Assembly (NCBI RefSeq): GCF_052055875.1
Contig: NZ_CP170508.1
Location: forward strand, 1,612,001 to 1,676,000
DNA from: Methanosphaerula subterraneus
GTDB taxonomy: Archaea; Halobacteriota; Methanomicrobia; Methanomicrobiales; Methanospirillaceae
DNA: 64,000 bases
Direction: 5' to 3'
Every line of letters begins with the position of its first letter. Position 1 is the first letter of the stretch. Under the pieces are notes generated by a model. The model saw only the letters and a list, made by a program, of their open reading frames with translations. It was not told the origin of the DNA and made no database searches. Shown here piece after piece: positions 23,257 to 31,556 of the stretch. The translations under genes were made by a program, and so were the position numbers.

Positions 23257-24426
23257 ATGATAACGATCGCATTAGCCGGAAAACCAAACTGTGGCAAATC
23301 CACATTCTTTAAAGCTGCCACTCTTGCAGATGCAGAGATTGCCAACTATCCATTCACCACCATCGATGCCAATCACGGCGTCGCCTTTGTACGGGTCCCG
23401 TGCCAGTGCAAGGAGATGAAGGTCTCGTGCGGGGTCTGTCAGGATGGATTCAGATTCATCCCGGTGAACCTGATCGATGTCGCCGGGCTGGTCCCCGAGG
23501 CGCACACCGGCCGCGGGCTTGGAAACCAGTTCCTGGACAACCTGCGCCAGGCCGACGCGATCATCCATGTCGTCGACGCGAGCGGAGCCACCGACGCAGA
23601 GGGAAACCCGGTCGATCTGGGGTCCCACGACCCGGTTGGGGACATCACGTTCCTGACCCATGAGATGACGATGTGGCTCTACGGGATCGTCGAGAAGCAC
23701 TGGTCCCGGCTGCTCCGGACGGCGCAGTCCAAGCCCGTTGTCCTGACAGCCGGCCTCGCCGACGTGGTCGCTGGGCTCGGGATCACCATCGAGGACGTCC
23801 AGTACGTGGAGAAGGAGACCGGAGCCGACCTGGTCCATGCGGACACCGAGCAGTTGATCGCCTTCTGCGAACAGCTGCTCCTCCAGACCAAGCCGATGCT
23901 GATCATCGGGAACAAGGCAGACCTGGCCGATGAGACCCTGCGTGCACGCCTGACAGAGGAGAAGATCCCGCTGGTCAGCGGTGCCGCAGAACTGGCCCTT
24001 CGGAATGCGGACAAGGCGCACCTGATCCACTACCTCCCCGGGGACACCGTCTTTACCGTTCCTGAAGGAGCCGTGCTGAACGCACCGCAGAAGAAGGCAC
24101 TGCAGCAGATGGCGACGGTGATGAAGACCCTGAACGGAACGGGAGTGCAGCAGACGATCAACCGGGTCGTCTTCGACCTGCTCGACCAGATCGTGGTCTA
24201 CCCGGTCGAGGACGAGAACCACCTGACCGACGGCCGCGGACGGGTGCTCCCTGATGCGTTCCTGCTGAAGAAAGGGTCGACCCCCCGCGACCTGGCCTAC
24301 CGGGTCCACACCGACATCGGCAAGGGGTTCCTGTATGCGATCGATGCCAAGACCAAAATGCGGATCAAGGACAGTCAGCAGTTAAAAGACGGCGATATCA
24401 TCAGGATCGTCTCGGCGACCAAGTGA
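23257..24426 (+). CDS. OBG/YchF-like GTPase with TGS domain
   Basis: A 389-residue TRAFAC-class P-loop NTPase. G1 is AGKPNCGKST, G3 is DVAGLVPEAHTGRGLGNQFL, and G4 is IGNKADL near residue 222. The C-terminal TGS domain contains VLPDAFLLKKGSTPRDLAYR and VHTDIGKGFLYAIDAKT. This is the archaeal YchF/DRG-related type, thought to act on ribosomes. A Cys-rich insert, VPCQCKEMKVSCGVC, follows the switch I region. I chose ATG 23257, which starts directly on the first beta strand. Confidence 0.93.
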   Translation: MITIALAGKPNCGKSTFFKAATLADAEIANYPFTTIDANHGVAFVRVPCQCKEMKVSCGVCQDGFRFIPVNLIDVAGLVPEAHTGRGLGNQFLDNLRQADAIIHVVDASGATDAEGNPVDLGSHDPVGDITFLTHEMTMWLYGIVEKHWSRLLRTAQSKPVVLTAGLADVVAGLGITIEDVQYVEKETGADLVHADTEQLIAFCEQLLLQTKPMLIIGNKADLADETLRARLTEEKIPLVSGAAELALRNADKAHLIHYLPGDTVFTVPEGAVLNAPQKKALQQMATVMKTLNGTGVQQTINRVVFDLLDQIVVYPVEDENHLTDGRGRVLPDAFLLKKGSTPRDLAYRVHTDIGKGFLYAIDAKTKMRIKDSQQLKDGDIIRIVSATK

Positions 24427-24443
24427 TCCCGCCGGGACCGACG

Positions 24444-24473
24444 GCATCTCGTCTGAGATGCGACCCTTTTTTT
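24444..24473 (+). terminator. Hairpin plus T7 after the GTPase gene
   Basis: GCATCTC (24444-24450), loop GTCT, GAGATGC (24455-24461) forms a perfect 7-bp stem, followed by T7 at 24467-24473. This looks like a bacterial-style intrinsic terminator, 18 bases after the stop. Confidence 0.75.
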
Positions 24474-24532
24474 AAATGATCACATTTCGAAATCTTTAAC
24501 CTGCCGGGGAGTGAAGGACTGATCGATCAACG

Positions 24533-24853
24533 ATGAGCGGCGAGATCTACCAGGCACAGGTGGTGAAGAACTTTTTTGAGACGATCACCGGATCGGATCG
24601 GAACATCACCAGGATCTACATGTGTGTGATCTCGGTCGCAAAACTGCGGAACGAGCCCCCGGAGAAGCTGACCATGCTGCTCGACCAGTTGAAGAAGAGC
24701 CGGCAGCAGCGGGAACTCTCGATCGATCTCCTCGACTACATGTGCGACGTCGCCGACGCCCTCGACCAGCCATTTGTCCAGGCCGCCTTTGGGGTCCGTG
24801 ACCTAACAATAAACGCGCACGAGTTCAGCTCGATCAGCCTGGACTCGCTCTGA
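24533..24853 (+). CDS. Small helical protein of unknown function
   Basis: A 106-residue soluble protein, mostly helical (QVVKNFFETITGSDRNITRI, KLTMLLDQLKKSRQQREL), with no Cys cluster or membrane helix. I do not recognise the family. A TATA-like AAATCTTTAA lies about 34 bases upstream. It stands alone, convergent with the DUF373 gene and only one base apart from it at the 3' end. Confidence 0.7.
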   Translation: MSGEIYQAQVVKNFFETITGSDRNITRIYMCVISVAKLRNEPPEKLTMLLDQLKKSRQQRELSIDLLDYMCDVADALDQPFVQAAFGVRDLTINAHEFSSISLDSL

Positions 24854-26002
24854 TCACTCGGCAGGGGAGACCGGGACGTCCCCGTTCACTGCCGGGGGTA
24901 CCGCCAGCCGCTTCAGCCGGGCCTGCACCGACAGCCCCACCACCAGGGAGACCAGGGAGCCGGCTATCGTCACCAGCAGGTACCTGAGGGCGGCCTCGGG
25001 GGTCAGCACAAAGTCCGGGGCCCCGCTGGCCGCGAGCATATAGGTGCTGATCCCATAGATGGCCAGCCCGAGCATAACCACCACAAACGGGAGGATCACC
25101 ACCCTCCAGAGGTTCTCCCGCTCGGCCAGGTAGACATCCAGGATCTTTCCTGCCGTCGAAACGAGCCCGGCACCGGCGAACCAGGGGATCGCACCGTACA
25201 GAAACGCAAGGAGCAGGTACAGCACCCCCACCAGTTCGGGCGTCAGGTAGTAGACGATCATCGTGGTCAGCCCTGAGAGTGCCCCGAACAGGATCAGCAG
25301 GAGTGAGACCAGATTGGTGATCACCGTATACCGCCCCCGGCTCAGCGACTCGTACAGAGAATGGTAGGTATAGCCGAAGATCTCGTCGACACCGAACCCC
25401 TTGAGGAGCAGGTAGACCCCGATCACACCGACCACGATCACCACGGCCACCTCCGGGTAGCCGAGCAGGTATGCAGTCGCATAGAGGAGCATCGCAAGGC
25501 CTATGGGGACCAGCAGCGGCCGTGAGATCTTCGGGTCGTCGAGCAACTTCTTGAGGATATAGTAGGTCCCCTCGAGGTTGGGCATCTGGCTGACCACGAC
25601 CCGCCGGACGCTCGACACCGGAAGCCGGGACTGGATGATCGGGATCACATAGTCGTCCTCTGCTCCGTCGGTGACCATGATACAGTCGGTGACCCCGGTG
25701 GCCCGGATCACCTGGTCGAGCGAACGTGCAATCAGCCGATCCCCTTCGATCATGTGAAAGTGATCACCGCTGATCACCGCGACGGCCACCTGCTGCCCCT
25801 CCCGCTTCAGGTCGTCGTAGATCTTGATCGCCTGAAAGATCGCATTCACATCGGAGTCTTCAGGGTCGACCAGCGCCAGGGCCGTCGCCGTCTCCAGGCA
25901 GGCCTCGCGGCCGACGACGGGGCTCGCTACCCCTGCCTTATAGCCGATGTCATCGTCCCTGTCCACAGAGAGGATGAGGGTCCACCCATCTGACATTGAC
26001 AT
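24854..26002 (-). CDS. DUF373 family membrane protein
   Basis: A 382-residue protein with a cytoplasmic N-terminal domain (LILSVDRDDDIGYKAGVASPVVGRE, DPEDSDVNAIFQAIKIYDDL, VISGDHFHMIEGDRLIARSL) and five to six membrane helices in residues 175-370. The acid-rich start is the mark of the archaeal DUF373 family, of unknown function. I chose the MSMSDG ATG at 26002. An AT box ATTATTTAAT at 26021-26030 is 24 bases upstream, so the transcript is likely leaderless; that box abuts the dispersed repeat. Confidence 0.9.
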   Translation of the reverse strand: MSMSDGWTLILSVDRDDDIGYKAGVASPVVGREACLETATALALVDPEDSDVNAIFQAIKIYDDLKREGQQVAVAVISGDHFHMIEGDRLIARSLDQVIRATGVTDCIMVTDGAEDDYVIPIIQSRLPVSSVRRVVVSQMPNLEGTYYILKKLLDDPKISRPLLVPIGLAMLLYATAYLLGYPEVAVVIVVGVIGVYLLLKGFGVDEIFGYTYHSLYESLSRGRYTVITNLVSLLLILFGALSGLTTMIVYYLTPELVGVLYLLLAFLYGAIPWFAGAGLVSTAGKILDVYLAERENLWRVVILPFVVVMLGLAIYGISTYMLAASGAPDFVLTPEAALRYLLVTIAGSLVSLVVGLSVQARLKRLAVPPAVNGDVPVSPAE

Positions 26003-26027
26003 AGTGATTGTACCAGATCTATTAAAT

Positions 26028-26180
26028 AATAGTGTTAAACGCACCATTCCGGACCGATCCCGGACACCAATACGTCAAAGACAGGCCTATTCAATTACAG
26101 TATAAAGACCATTCAAGAAAACCCGATACGAACCAGATGACAGATCTCTATCTCCCCGTGGCACCGTTCCAGACAAAAAA
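26028..26180 (+). repeat. Dispersed intergenic repeat, copy B
   Basis: Fills the gap between the DUF373 gene promoter and the end of the coiled-coil gene. AGTGTTAAACGCACCATTCC at 26031 matches copy A at 68, and GGCCTATTC and AAGACCATTCAAGAAAACC match the later blocks of copy A. The motif GCAMCRTTCCRGAC occurs twice here (26041 and 26161) and once in copy A (78). The 17-bp hairpin of copy A is not preserved. Confidence 0.7.
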
Positions 26181-26181
26181 A
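26175..26181 (-). terminator. Oligo-T end of the coiled-coil gene
   Basis: A7 on the plus strand, read as T7 on the minus strand, lies 4 bases after the stop of the gene ending at 26185. It overlaps the edge of repeat copy B. Confidence 0.55.
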
Positions 26182-26184
26182 GGG

Positions 26185-27045
26185 TTATACCAGTTTTGAA
26201 CGCTGGAGGAGGAGGAGGTCGTCGGTGGTCAGCTTCTCGCCGCCACGGAACGAGGTGAAGATCCGCTCAGCCTCTTTCCTGACCGCCTTCTGTTCCTTGG
26301 TCACCTTGGTCTTGCGGGTCTTCTTGCGCAGACCGCCGATCACCTTATCGTAGTCACGCAGCTCCTTCTGGCAGGCCAGGAAGAACTTGTGCTCTGCATC
26401 TGCAGACTCCTGGGCCTCGACAAAGCTCTTGTGGGCTTCGTCTGCGGACTCACGCGACTTGTCGGCATTCCGGTAGTTCTCGACCATCTGGTCGTGGTAC
26501 TTCTGGGCGAGCTCGGCGAGTTCGGTCACCCTCGCGTGGATATCTGAGGCGCCTTTGCGAAACTCACGGGCATCGTTCAGCTTGGTCCGCATATCCTTGT
26601 TCTGCTCGAGTTCAGACTCCTGGTCCCGGACCTCGGACTTCATCTGCTTGATCTTGTCGATCAGTTCCCGCTCCTTGTCGGTGCTGATCACTTCGGTCTG
26701 CTGCCTGAACTCAAGGTGCTCGATCTGTTTCTGCAGTTCCTTGATCCCGCGGTTCTTCAGGTTGCCGTGCTCCTTCTTGAAGTCCTCGATCTCCTCGAAG
26801 AGCACGTTTGCCTGCTCGTTCAGCGCGTTTCGCTCTTCCTTTAAGGACTGGACTGAACGGTTCGACTCGTCACGAAGGTCCTTGTTCTTCTGGGCTTCGT
26901 CGACAAACTCGCGGGTCTTGGTGTTCAGAGCATTTCGCTCGCGTGCGAACTTGCTGGCAAGTGCATTGAGCTCGTTTCTTCTCTCTTTGTGTTGTTCAGA
27001 CTCTGCAAGAATCTTCTTTCTCTTCTCTATCAGTTCATTCAGCAT
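26185..27045 (-). CDS. COG1340-type archaeal coiled-coil protein
   Basis: A 286-residue, highly charged protein predicted to be a nearly continuous coiled coil from residue 1 to about 240 (KRKKILAESEQHKERRNELN, ERNALNTKTREFVDEAQKNK, with Leu/Ile heptads), ending in a small globular tail GGEKLTTDDLLLLQRSKLV. No signal peptide or Cys. It resembles the conserved archaeal COG1340 family; function is unknown, though it is kept in many methanogens and haloarchaea. Monocistronic, with GAGGAT upstream of the ATG. Confidence 0.88.
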   Translation of the reverse strand: MLNELIEKRKKILAESEQHKERRNELNALASKFARERNALNTKTREFVDEAQKNKDLRDESNRSVQSLKEERNALNEQANVLFEEIEDFKKEHGNLKNRGIKELQKQIEHLEFRQQTEVISTDKERELIDKIKQMKSEVRDQESELEQNKDMRTKLNDAREFRKGASDIHARVTELAELAQKYHDQMVENYRNADKSRESADEAHKSFVEAQESADAEHKFFLACQKELRDYDKVIGGLRKKTRKTKVTKEQKAVRKEAERIFTSFRGGEKLTTDDLLLLQRSKLV

Positions 27046-27486
27046 GCTTTACCCATCCTCGCCCATCAATTGATGCGGGATACCTTCCAGAGAGCGGTGG
27101 TAGAAGGGACAGTATCTGGAATTGTGAGGAAACCCTGAGGAGAAACGAGACTACAAAAGAGGACTGGTCGGACTCATATGCGAATCCCTTGTTCTTCTGA
27201 TGGTGCATCATGTTCAACTCCCGATACCAGTGCCGCAGATTGTATATTATGCGGCCATCCTTACCATACCCGCCCATGTCAGGAGGTATACCAAGACGTT
27301 CTATTATTCAAAGGACATCGAGGTAATTAATTTTTTCGTAAAAAACTCCCACAACCCGGGTGATAGCCAGCAGATCCACACTGGAAATACCGACACTTCT
27401 GCGGGAATACGCGATGATACAGGAGTTCATCGGGGAATATCTCGAACAGGAGCAGGCCGGCCGGAATTTGCGCGGCATGTGCATCA
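27046..27486. other. Intergenic region between coiled-coil gene and tRNA-Arg
   Basis: No firm gene. A hairpin GCCGCA/TGCGGC spans 27232-27255 with an AT box in its loop, which could be a minus-strand promoter with a roughly 180-base leader for the coiled-coil gene. From 27360 a plus-strand frame (RSTLEIPTLLREYAMIQEFI) has gene-like character but runs into the antisense of the tRNA. Confidence 0.4.
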
Positions 27487-27558
27487 CGGACCCACCGGGA
27501 TTCGAACCCGGGTCCTTGGGTTCGAAGCCCAAGAGGATATCCACTACCCTATGGATCC
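27487..27558 (-). tRNA. tRNA-Arg (anticodon UCG)
   Basis: Minus-strand cloverleaf of 72 bases. The acceptor stem GGATCCA pairs with TGGGTCC (one G-U). The D arm has GGGT AGTGGAT. The anticodon stem TTGGG/CCCAA encloses loop CTTCGAA, giving anticodon TCG. The T arm is CCGGG-TTCGAAT-CCCGG. The discriminator base is G. CCA is not encoded and no intron is present. Confidence 0.92.
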
Positions 27559-27710
27559 ACCTGCATCATACCACGTCAGAGACCGGCGGATCCACGATCC
27601 AGGCCTTCTCAATCGGTCCCCCGCGGCATATCAGGACAGGACAGAATTGTTGTGGTAACCACTATATTATCGAAGGATATTAAGTCTATTCCTGCCATTT
27701 GAATAAGTAT

Positions 27711-28148
27711 ATGATTCTTTCAGCGCATCAGATAGAAGAACACCGGAACTGCACGGACCCGGAGCGGCAGCTGATCATCACCCCGTTCTCCGAAGCATCA
27801 CTGCAGCCGGCCTCCTATGATCTGCGGGCAGGGGAGGAGATCGTCCTCTCACGCGGGGTCTGCACGCTGGTCCCGAGCATGGAACGGGTCGAACTCCCAC
27901 CCGTGCTGGCAGCGGTGATGCGGTGCAGATCCTCGTTCGCCCGGCGGGGGGTGCTGCTCGGCGGGGGGTTCGTCGATCCCGGGTTCCGGGGACAGTTGAC
28001 CCTTGCGCTGACGCTGCTCGGGGAGGATGAGGTCGTCCTGAAGGCAGGGGACCGGGTCGTCCAGATCATCTTTCACCAGGTGAGCGGGGGCGGTCGGACC
28101 TATGAAGGACGGTACCAGGACAGCCAGGGGGCTGTACAGGCGAAGTGA
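27711..28148 (+). CDS. dcd: dCTP deaminase/dUTPase-family protein
   Basis: A 145-residue trimeric nucleotide-hydrolase-like protein that supplies dUMP or removes dUTP. It has the family pattern LQPASYDLRAGEEIVL, RCRSSFARRGVLL (the phosphate-binding Ser-Ser/Arg block) and GGGFVDPGFRGQLTLAL. It is shorter than classical dCTP deaminase (about 190-200), so dUTPase-like or deaminase activity is undecided. The ATG at 27711 is chosen over an upstream TTG. The 3' end abuts the NrpR gene start, making a two-gene unit. Confidence 0.88.
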   Translation: MILSAHQIEEHRNCTDPERQLIITPFSEASLQPASYDLRAGEEIVLSRGVCTLVPSMERVELPPVLAAVMRCRSSFARRGVLLGGGFVDPGFRGQLTLALTLLGEDEVVLKAGDRVVQIIFHQVSGGGRTYEGRYQDSQGAVQAK

Positions 28149-28150
28149 CC

Positions 28151-29101
28151 ATGATCAAAACAGAACGGAAATGTGTTGAGATCCTCCGGATCCTCAAAGA
28201 TCACGAAGAGCCGCTCGGAGCCAAGAGGCTCAGCGAGATCATGGCGGAACGGGGATTTGTGCTGAGCGACCGGGCAGTCCAGTATTATCTCCGATACCTG
28301 GACAATGCAGGGTTCACCAGGAAGGTCGGCAACCAGGGCAGGCTGCTGACCGAACAGGGGCTCTCCGAGACAGACCAGGCCCTGGTCGACGACCGGATCG
28401 GGTTCATCATCTCAAAACTGGAACGTCTCGCGTTCCGGTCCACCTTCGACCCGCTCACCGGCACCGGCGACGTCGCCTACAACATCTCGACGGTCCCGGA
28501 GGAGTGGACCGACAGGGTCACGGCAGCGTTCGATCAGGTGATCGATGCAGGCTGCGGGTTCTTCAACGCCTACCGGATTATCGATCGGCACCCAAAGGTG
28601 CCGGCCGGGCATGTCGGATTCATCACCCTCTGCTCGATCACGATGGACGGGGTCTTTCAGCAGCAGGGGGTCCCGGTCAAGGTCGCGTACGGTGGGACCC
28701 TGGCCGTTAAAAACAGAAAGGCCGTCGAGTTCACCAACCTGATCGGCTACCGCGGGACCACCATCGACCCGCTCCAGCTCTTCATCTCCTCGGGTCTGAC
28801 GGCCATCCAGCCTCTGGTCACCACCGGCACCGGGATAGCCCTTGCCAACATCAGGCAGGTGCCGCTGCCTGCGGAGTCGCAGGTCAGGGACCTGATCGCC
28901 GCGATGCGCAACAACGGGTTTGTCCTGCCGGTGGAGATGGGGCCCTCGGTCTTCAATGTCCAGCCCGACCCGCACCGGATCTCGATCGTCTCGTACAGCG
29001 GGATGAACCTGATCGGAAACTGCGTGGAACTGGGGATCCCGATCAAGACCGAGATCGGGGCCGGCAATATCCAGTTCTCAAAGGTTGTCGGAGATCGCTG
29101 A
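28151..29101 (+). CDS. nrpR: NrpR-type nitrogen transcriptional regulator
   Basis: A 316-residue DNA-binding repressor. The N-terminal winged helix (CVEILRILKDHEEPLGAKRL, SDRAVQYYLRYLDNAGFTRK, residues 5-60) is followed by one NrpR effector domain (DUF128; PLTGTGDVAYNIS, AYGGTLAVKNRKAVEFTNLI, YSGMNLIGNCVELGI). In methanogens NrpR represses nitrogen-fixation and assimilation genes and senses 2-oxoglutarate. One HTH plus one sensor domain is the NrpRI layout. The ATG at 28151 is 2 bases past the dcd stop. Its end overlaps convergent sepS by 24 bases. Confidence 0.93.
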   Translation: MIKTERKCVEILRILKDHEEPLGAKRLSEIMAERGFVLSDRAVQYYLRYLDNAGFTRKVGNQGRLLTEQGLSETDQALVDDRIGFIISKLERLAFRSTFDPLTGTGDVAYNISTVPEEWTDRVTAAFDQVIDAGCGFFNAYRIIDRHPKVPAGHVGFITLCSITMDGVFQQQGVPVKVAYGGTLAVKNRKAVEFTNLIGYRGTTIDPLQLFISSGLTAIQPLVTTGTGIALANIRQVPLPAESQVRDLIAAMRNNGFVLPVEMGPSVFNVQPDPHRISIVSYSGMNLIGNCVELGIPIKTEIGAGNIQFSKVVGDR

Positions 29102-30667
29102 CCGGACGGTCAGAAATACCGGTCCCCGGACATCGATCTTCTTCTTGGCGTCGGTGATCGACCGCATCGCAAACTCTTTTATCTGCAGGTTGATATCGCT
29201 CGGGAGCTTCGCCATCTTCACCTGGACGGTCGTCCCCTGGCCGCACCGGGCTGCCTCTTCGATCCGTGCGGACGCCATCGCGGCAGCAGCACCGAGGTAG
29301 GTGATCCCGGTCGAGACACCGTCGGTCCTGACTGCCTGCCACTTCTCGACGTCAGGCACCCCGAGCACCGAGCCCTGGTACACGAAGATCTCGTTTGCGC
29401 AGGCCGGGCCGAGCAGTTTTGAGTTCTCCTCCGGCTCTTCGACAGAGACCTGGACCTGCCGGCCGAAGAGGGATCCCTCCCAGACCGGAAACGAACAGGG
29501 ACCGGGCTCGGTGGCGTGGGCCCGGGCCACCGCTTCGACGGCCAGCGCGAGGTGACGCCCCTCGACCGAGGCCGGCTCCTCGCGGAGGGTGACCCCCGCG
29601 GCCAGCTCCCGGTCGGTGAGCACCCGCGGGAAGAACTGCGGATGAGTCAGTTGCCTGACATCATCGGCATGGTAATGGATCATCGCGAGCCGCTCGACAC
29701 CGAGCCCCAGGTTCATCACCGGCACCCCGATCCCGTACTCGGCGAGCGCCGAGGGGGAGTACATCCCGAACGTGGCCACCTCGACCCAGTCATGGACCGG
29801 ATGACGGGCGTAGACCTCGGTCTGGGTGTCGGGCATATAATACTTGGACCGCTTCTCATCGGGCTGGAACCGGAAGTCGGTGTACCCGAATGCAGACAGG
29901 AGCGCCTCGCTGACCGCCTTGCCGTCCTCAAGGGTCACGTCCTCGCCGGCGATCACGCAGGAGGCCGAGTGATAACTCATCAGCCGGGTCGGCCCTTCGG
30001 CCTGCTCGCGCCGGAAGCACCGGTCCACCGAGAAGAGTTTGATCGGCAGGGGTGTCCGCTCCCAGATCGAACCGAGCGTCATGAACCAGCCGCTGGTCAT
30101 ATGGCTCCGCAACGTCGAACGGGACGACTCCGGGCAGAGCGAGCGGAACTCAGGGAAGACACTGTCCAGGATGTGCACCACCCGTGCATCGTCCGTCTCC
30201 AGCACCACGGCCAGTTCATGGGTCAGGTCGTCGCCATCGATCGTCGACTTCTTGTAGGCGTGCAGGGTCTCGCGCAGGTGTTCCTCGGTCTCAGTCGTCA
30301 TCTCGCGACCGAGCAGTTCGTTGATCTGATCGAGCTGGGCCCTTGCGATCCCGACGTTGGGGCGCGGGAGCCCGCCCAGGTAGAAGACCCGGTCCAGCAC
30401 GGCCATCGCCTCGGGGCCGAACTGTCGGTACACGTCCTGCTCCTCGATGATCACCGGGTTGGCGCACTCGTCGAAACCGAGGGAGAGGTAGGTCTGGCGG
30501 AGCGCATTGATCATCGCGAAGATCGGGTGCTCCTGGGCACGCTGGTACTGCAGGTGTGGGTACCGGTGCTGGTACCCGGCAGGGGTCAGTACCTCCGGGC
30601 CCTGGTGCCATGCCCCTTCAAAGTCTTCTTTCGCACGTTTCCGATACTCTTCTACGTCAAATCTCAT
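29078..30667 (-). CDS. sepS: O-phosphoserine--tRNA(Cys) ligase (SepRS)
   Basis: Class II aminoacyl-tRNA synthetase that charges tRNA-Cys with phosphoserine, the first step of tRNA-dependent cysteine synthesis in methanogens. The 529-residue protein starts MRFDVEEYRKRAKEDFEG and has class II motifs: RCFRREQAEGPTRLMSYHSA (motif 2) and MNLGLGVERLAMIHYHADDV (motif 3), with the phosphoserine-site THR/S block LRSHMTSGWF. The length is normal. Its ATG overlaps the taw1 stop by 11 bases. The partner SepCysS gene is not in the window. Confidence 0.96.
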   Translation of the reverse strand: MRFDVEEYRKRAKEDFEGAWHQGPEVLTPAGYQHRYPHLQYQRAQEHPIFAMINALRQTYLSLGFDECANPVIIEEQDVYRQFGPEAMAVLDRVFYLGGLPRPNVGIARAQLDQINELLGREMTTETEEHLRETLHAYKKSTIDGDDLTHELAVVLETDDARVVHILDSVFPEFRSLCPESSRSTLRSHMTSGWFMTLGSIWERTPLPIKLFSVDRCFRREQAEGPTRLMSYHSASCVIAGEDVTLEDGKAVSEALLSAFGYTDFRFQPDEKRSKYYMPDTQTEVYARHPVHDWVEVATFGMYSPSALAEYGIGVPVMNLGLGVERLAMIHYHADDVRQLTHPQFFPRVLTDRELAAGVTLREEPASVEGRHLALAVEAVARAHATEPGPCSFPVWEGSLFGRQVQVSVEEPEENSKLLGPACANEIFVYQGSVLGVPDVEKWQAVRTDGVSTGITYLGAAAAMASARIEEAARCGQGTTVQVKMAKLPSDINLQIKEFAMRSITDAKKKIDVRGPVFLTVRSAISDNL

Positions 30668-31556
30668 CTGCTCTCTCCATACACACGACCCTGCTGCCAG
30701 GGTGTTCATCCTTGATCGAATATCCGGCATACCTGCCGATCTGCTCTGCAAATCCCCGGACCTTCTGATGGTCCGGCATATGCCCCTGCTGTAGACGATT
30801 TCTACTGGATCCGAGATACATATACCCTTTCACCTCGACATAGGTCGGGGCCGCGTCCGCGATCATCGCGGCGAACCCGGCCGGGTCGGTGTCATTGATC
30901 CCGGCAACCAGCGTGAGCCGGATCGCAGACCGCCGGCTTCCGAGCAGGGAGAGCGACTCCTGCACCAGTTCCCAGTATTCCCCTCGTGGCTGACAGAGCT
31001 TCCGGTAGATCGCCTCGTTCGGGGCATCGAGCGAGATGTACAGCTGGTAGGGCTTACACTTCCGCAGCACCCACGGGCGCGTCCCGTTGGAGACCAGGAA
31101 GGTGGTGTACTGCTCTGCAGAGAAGAGATCGATCAACTCGGGGAGCCGGCTGTAACCGGTCGGCTCGCCGGCCAGCGAGATCGCAATATGTTTCGGATGG
31201 ATCGCCTGATCGAACCGTTCGGCGGTGACATCAGGGGAGACCTTGTACCCGGCCAGCCCTTTCAACTGGAGCCGCGCCACCCCGGCCAGGATCTCCTCAG
31301 GGGTGCACTCGGTCTCTTCCTCGACCTCGTGCTCGAACGAACGCCAGCAGAAGAGACAGCGCTGATTGCACTTGAGTGTCGGGGTCATCTGCACGCACCG
31401 GTGGCTCTCGATCCCATAGAACTGGTGCTTGTAGCACATCTCTCCCCCCTTCAGCGCCCGGATGCACCAGAGGCAGGGCTTCACGGCTGCAGAAGAGTGG
31501 GGGGAGAAGAACTGGTACCCCTGCCTCCGAAGCGACTCACATGGATCTGAGTGCAT
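30657..31556 (-). CDS. taw1: tRNA 4-demethylwyosine synthase (Taw1/TYW1), radical SAM
   Basis: Forms the tricyclic imidazopurine of wyosine bases at G37 of tRNA-Phe using pyruvate and SAM. The 299-residue protein has the radical SAM cluster CNQRCLFCW and an N-terminal Cys set (KPCLWCIRAL, GEMCYKHQFYGIESHRCVQM) for the second cluster, with ISLAGEPTGYSRLPEL and LYISLDAP later. The start at 31556 overlaps argS by 20 bases; the end overlaps sepS. It sits in the long tRNA-related operon. Confidence 0.93.
   Translation of the reverse strand: MHSDPCESLRRQGYQFFSPHSSAAVKPCLWCIRALKGGEMCYKHQFYGIESHRCVQMTPTLKCNQRCLFCWRSFEHEVEEETECTPEEILAGVARLQLKGLAGYKVSPDVTAERFDQAIHPKHIAISLAGEPTGYSRLPELIDLFSAEQYTTFLVSNGTRPWVLRKCKPYQLYISLDAPNEAIYRKLCQPRGEYWELVQESLSLLGSRRSAIRLTLVAGINDTDPAGFAAMIADAAPTYVEVKGYMYLGSSRNRLQQGHMPDHQKVRGFAEQIGRYAGYSIKDEHPGSRVVCMERADEI

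Noticed and set aside
27308..27544. 78-codon minus-strand frame covering the tRNA
   Set aside because: Its most striking part, FEPKDPGSNPGG, is simply the tRNA-Arg read as protein.
29516..30715. 400-codon plus-strand reading frame opposite sepS
   Set aside because: Antisense shadow of a well-supported synthetase gene, with no family resemblance.
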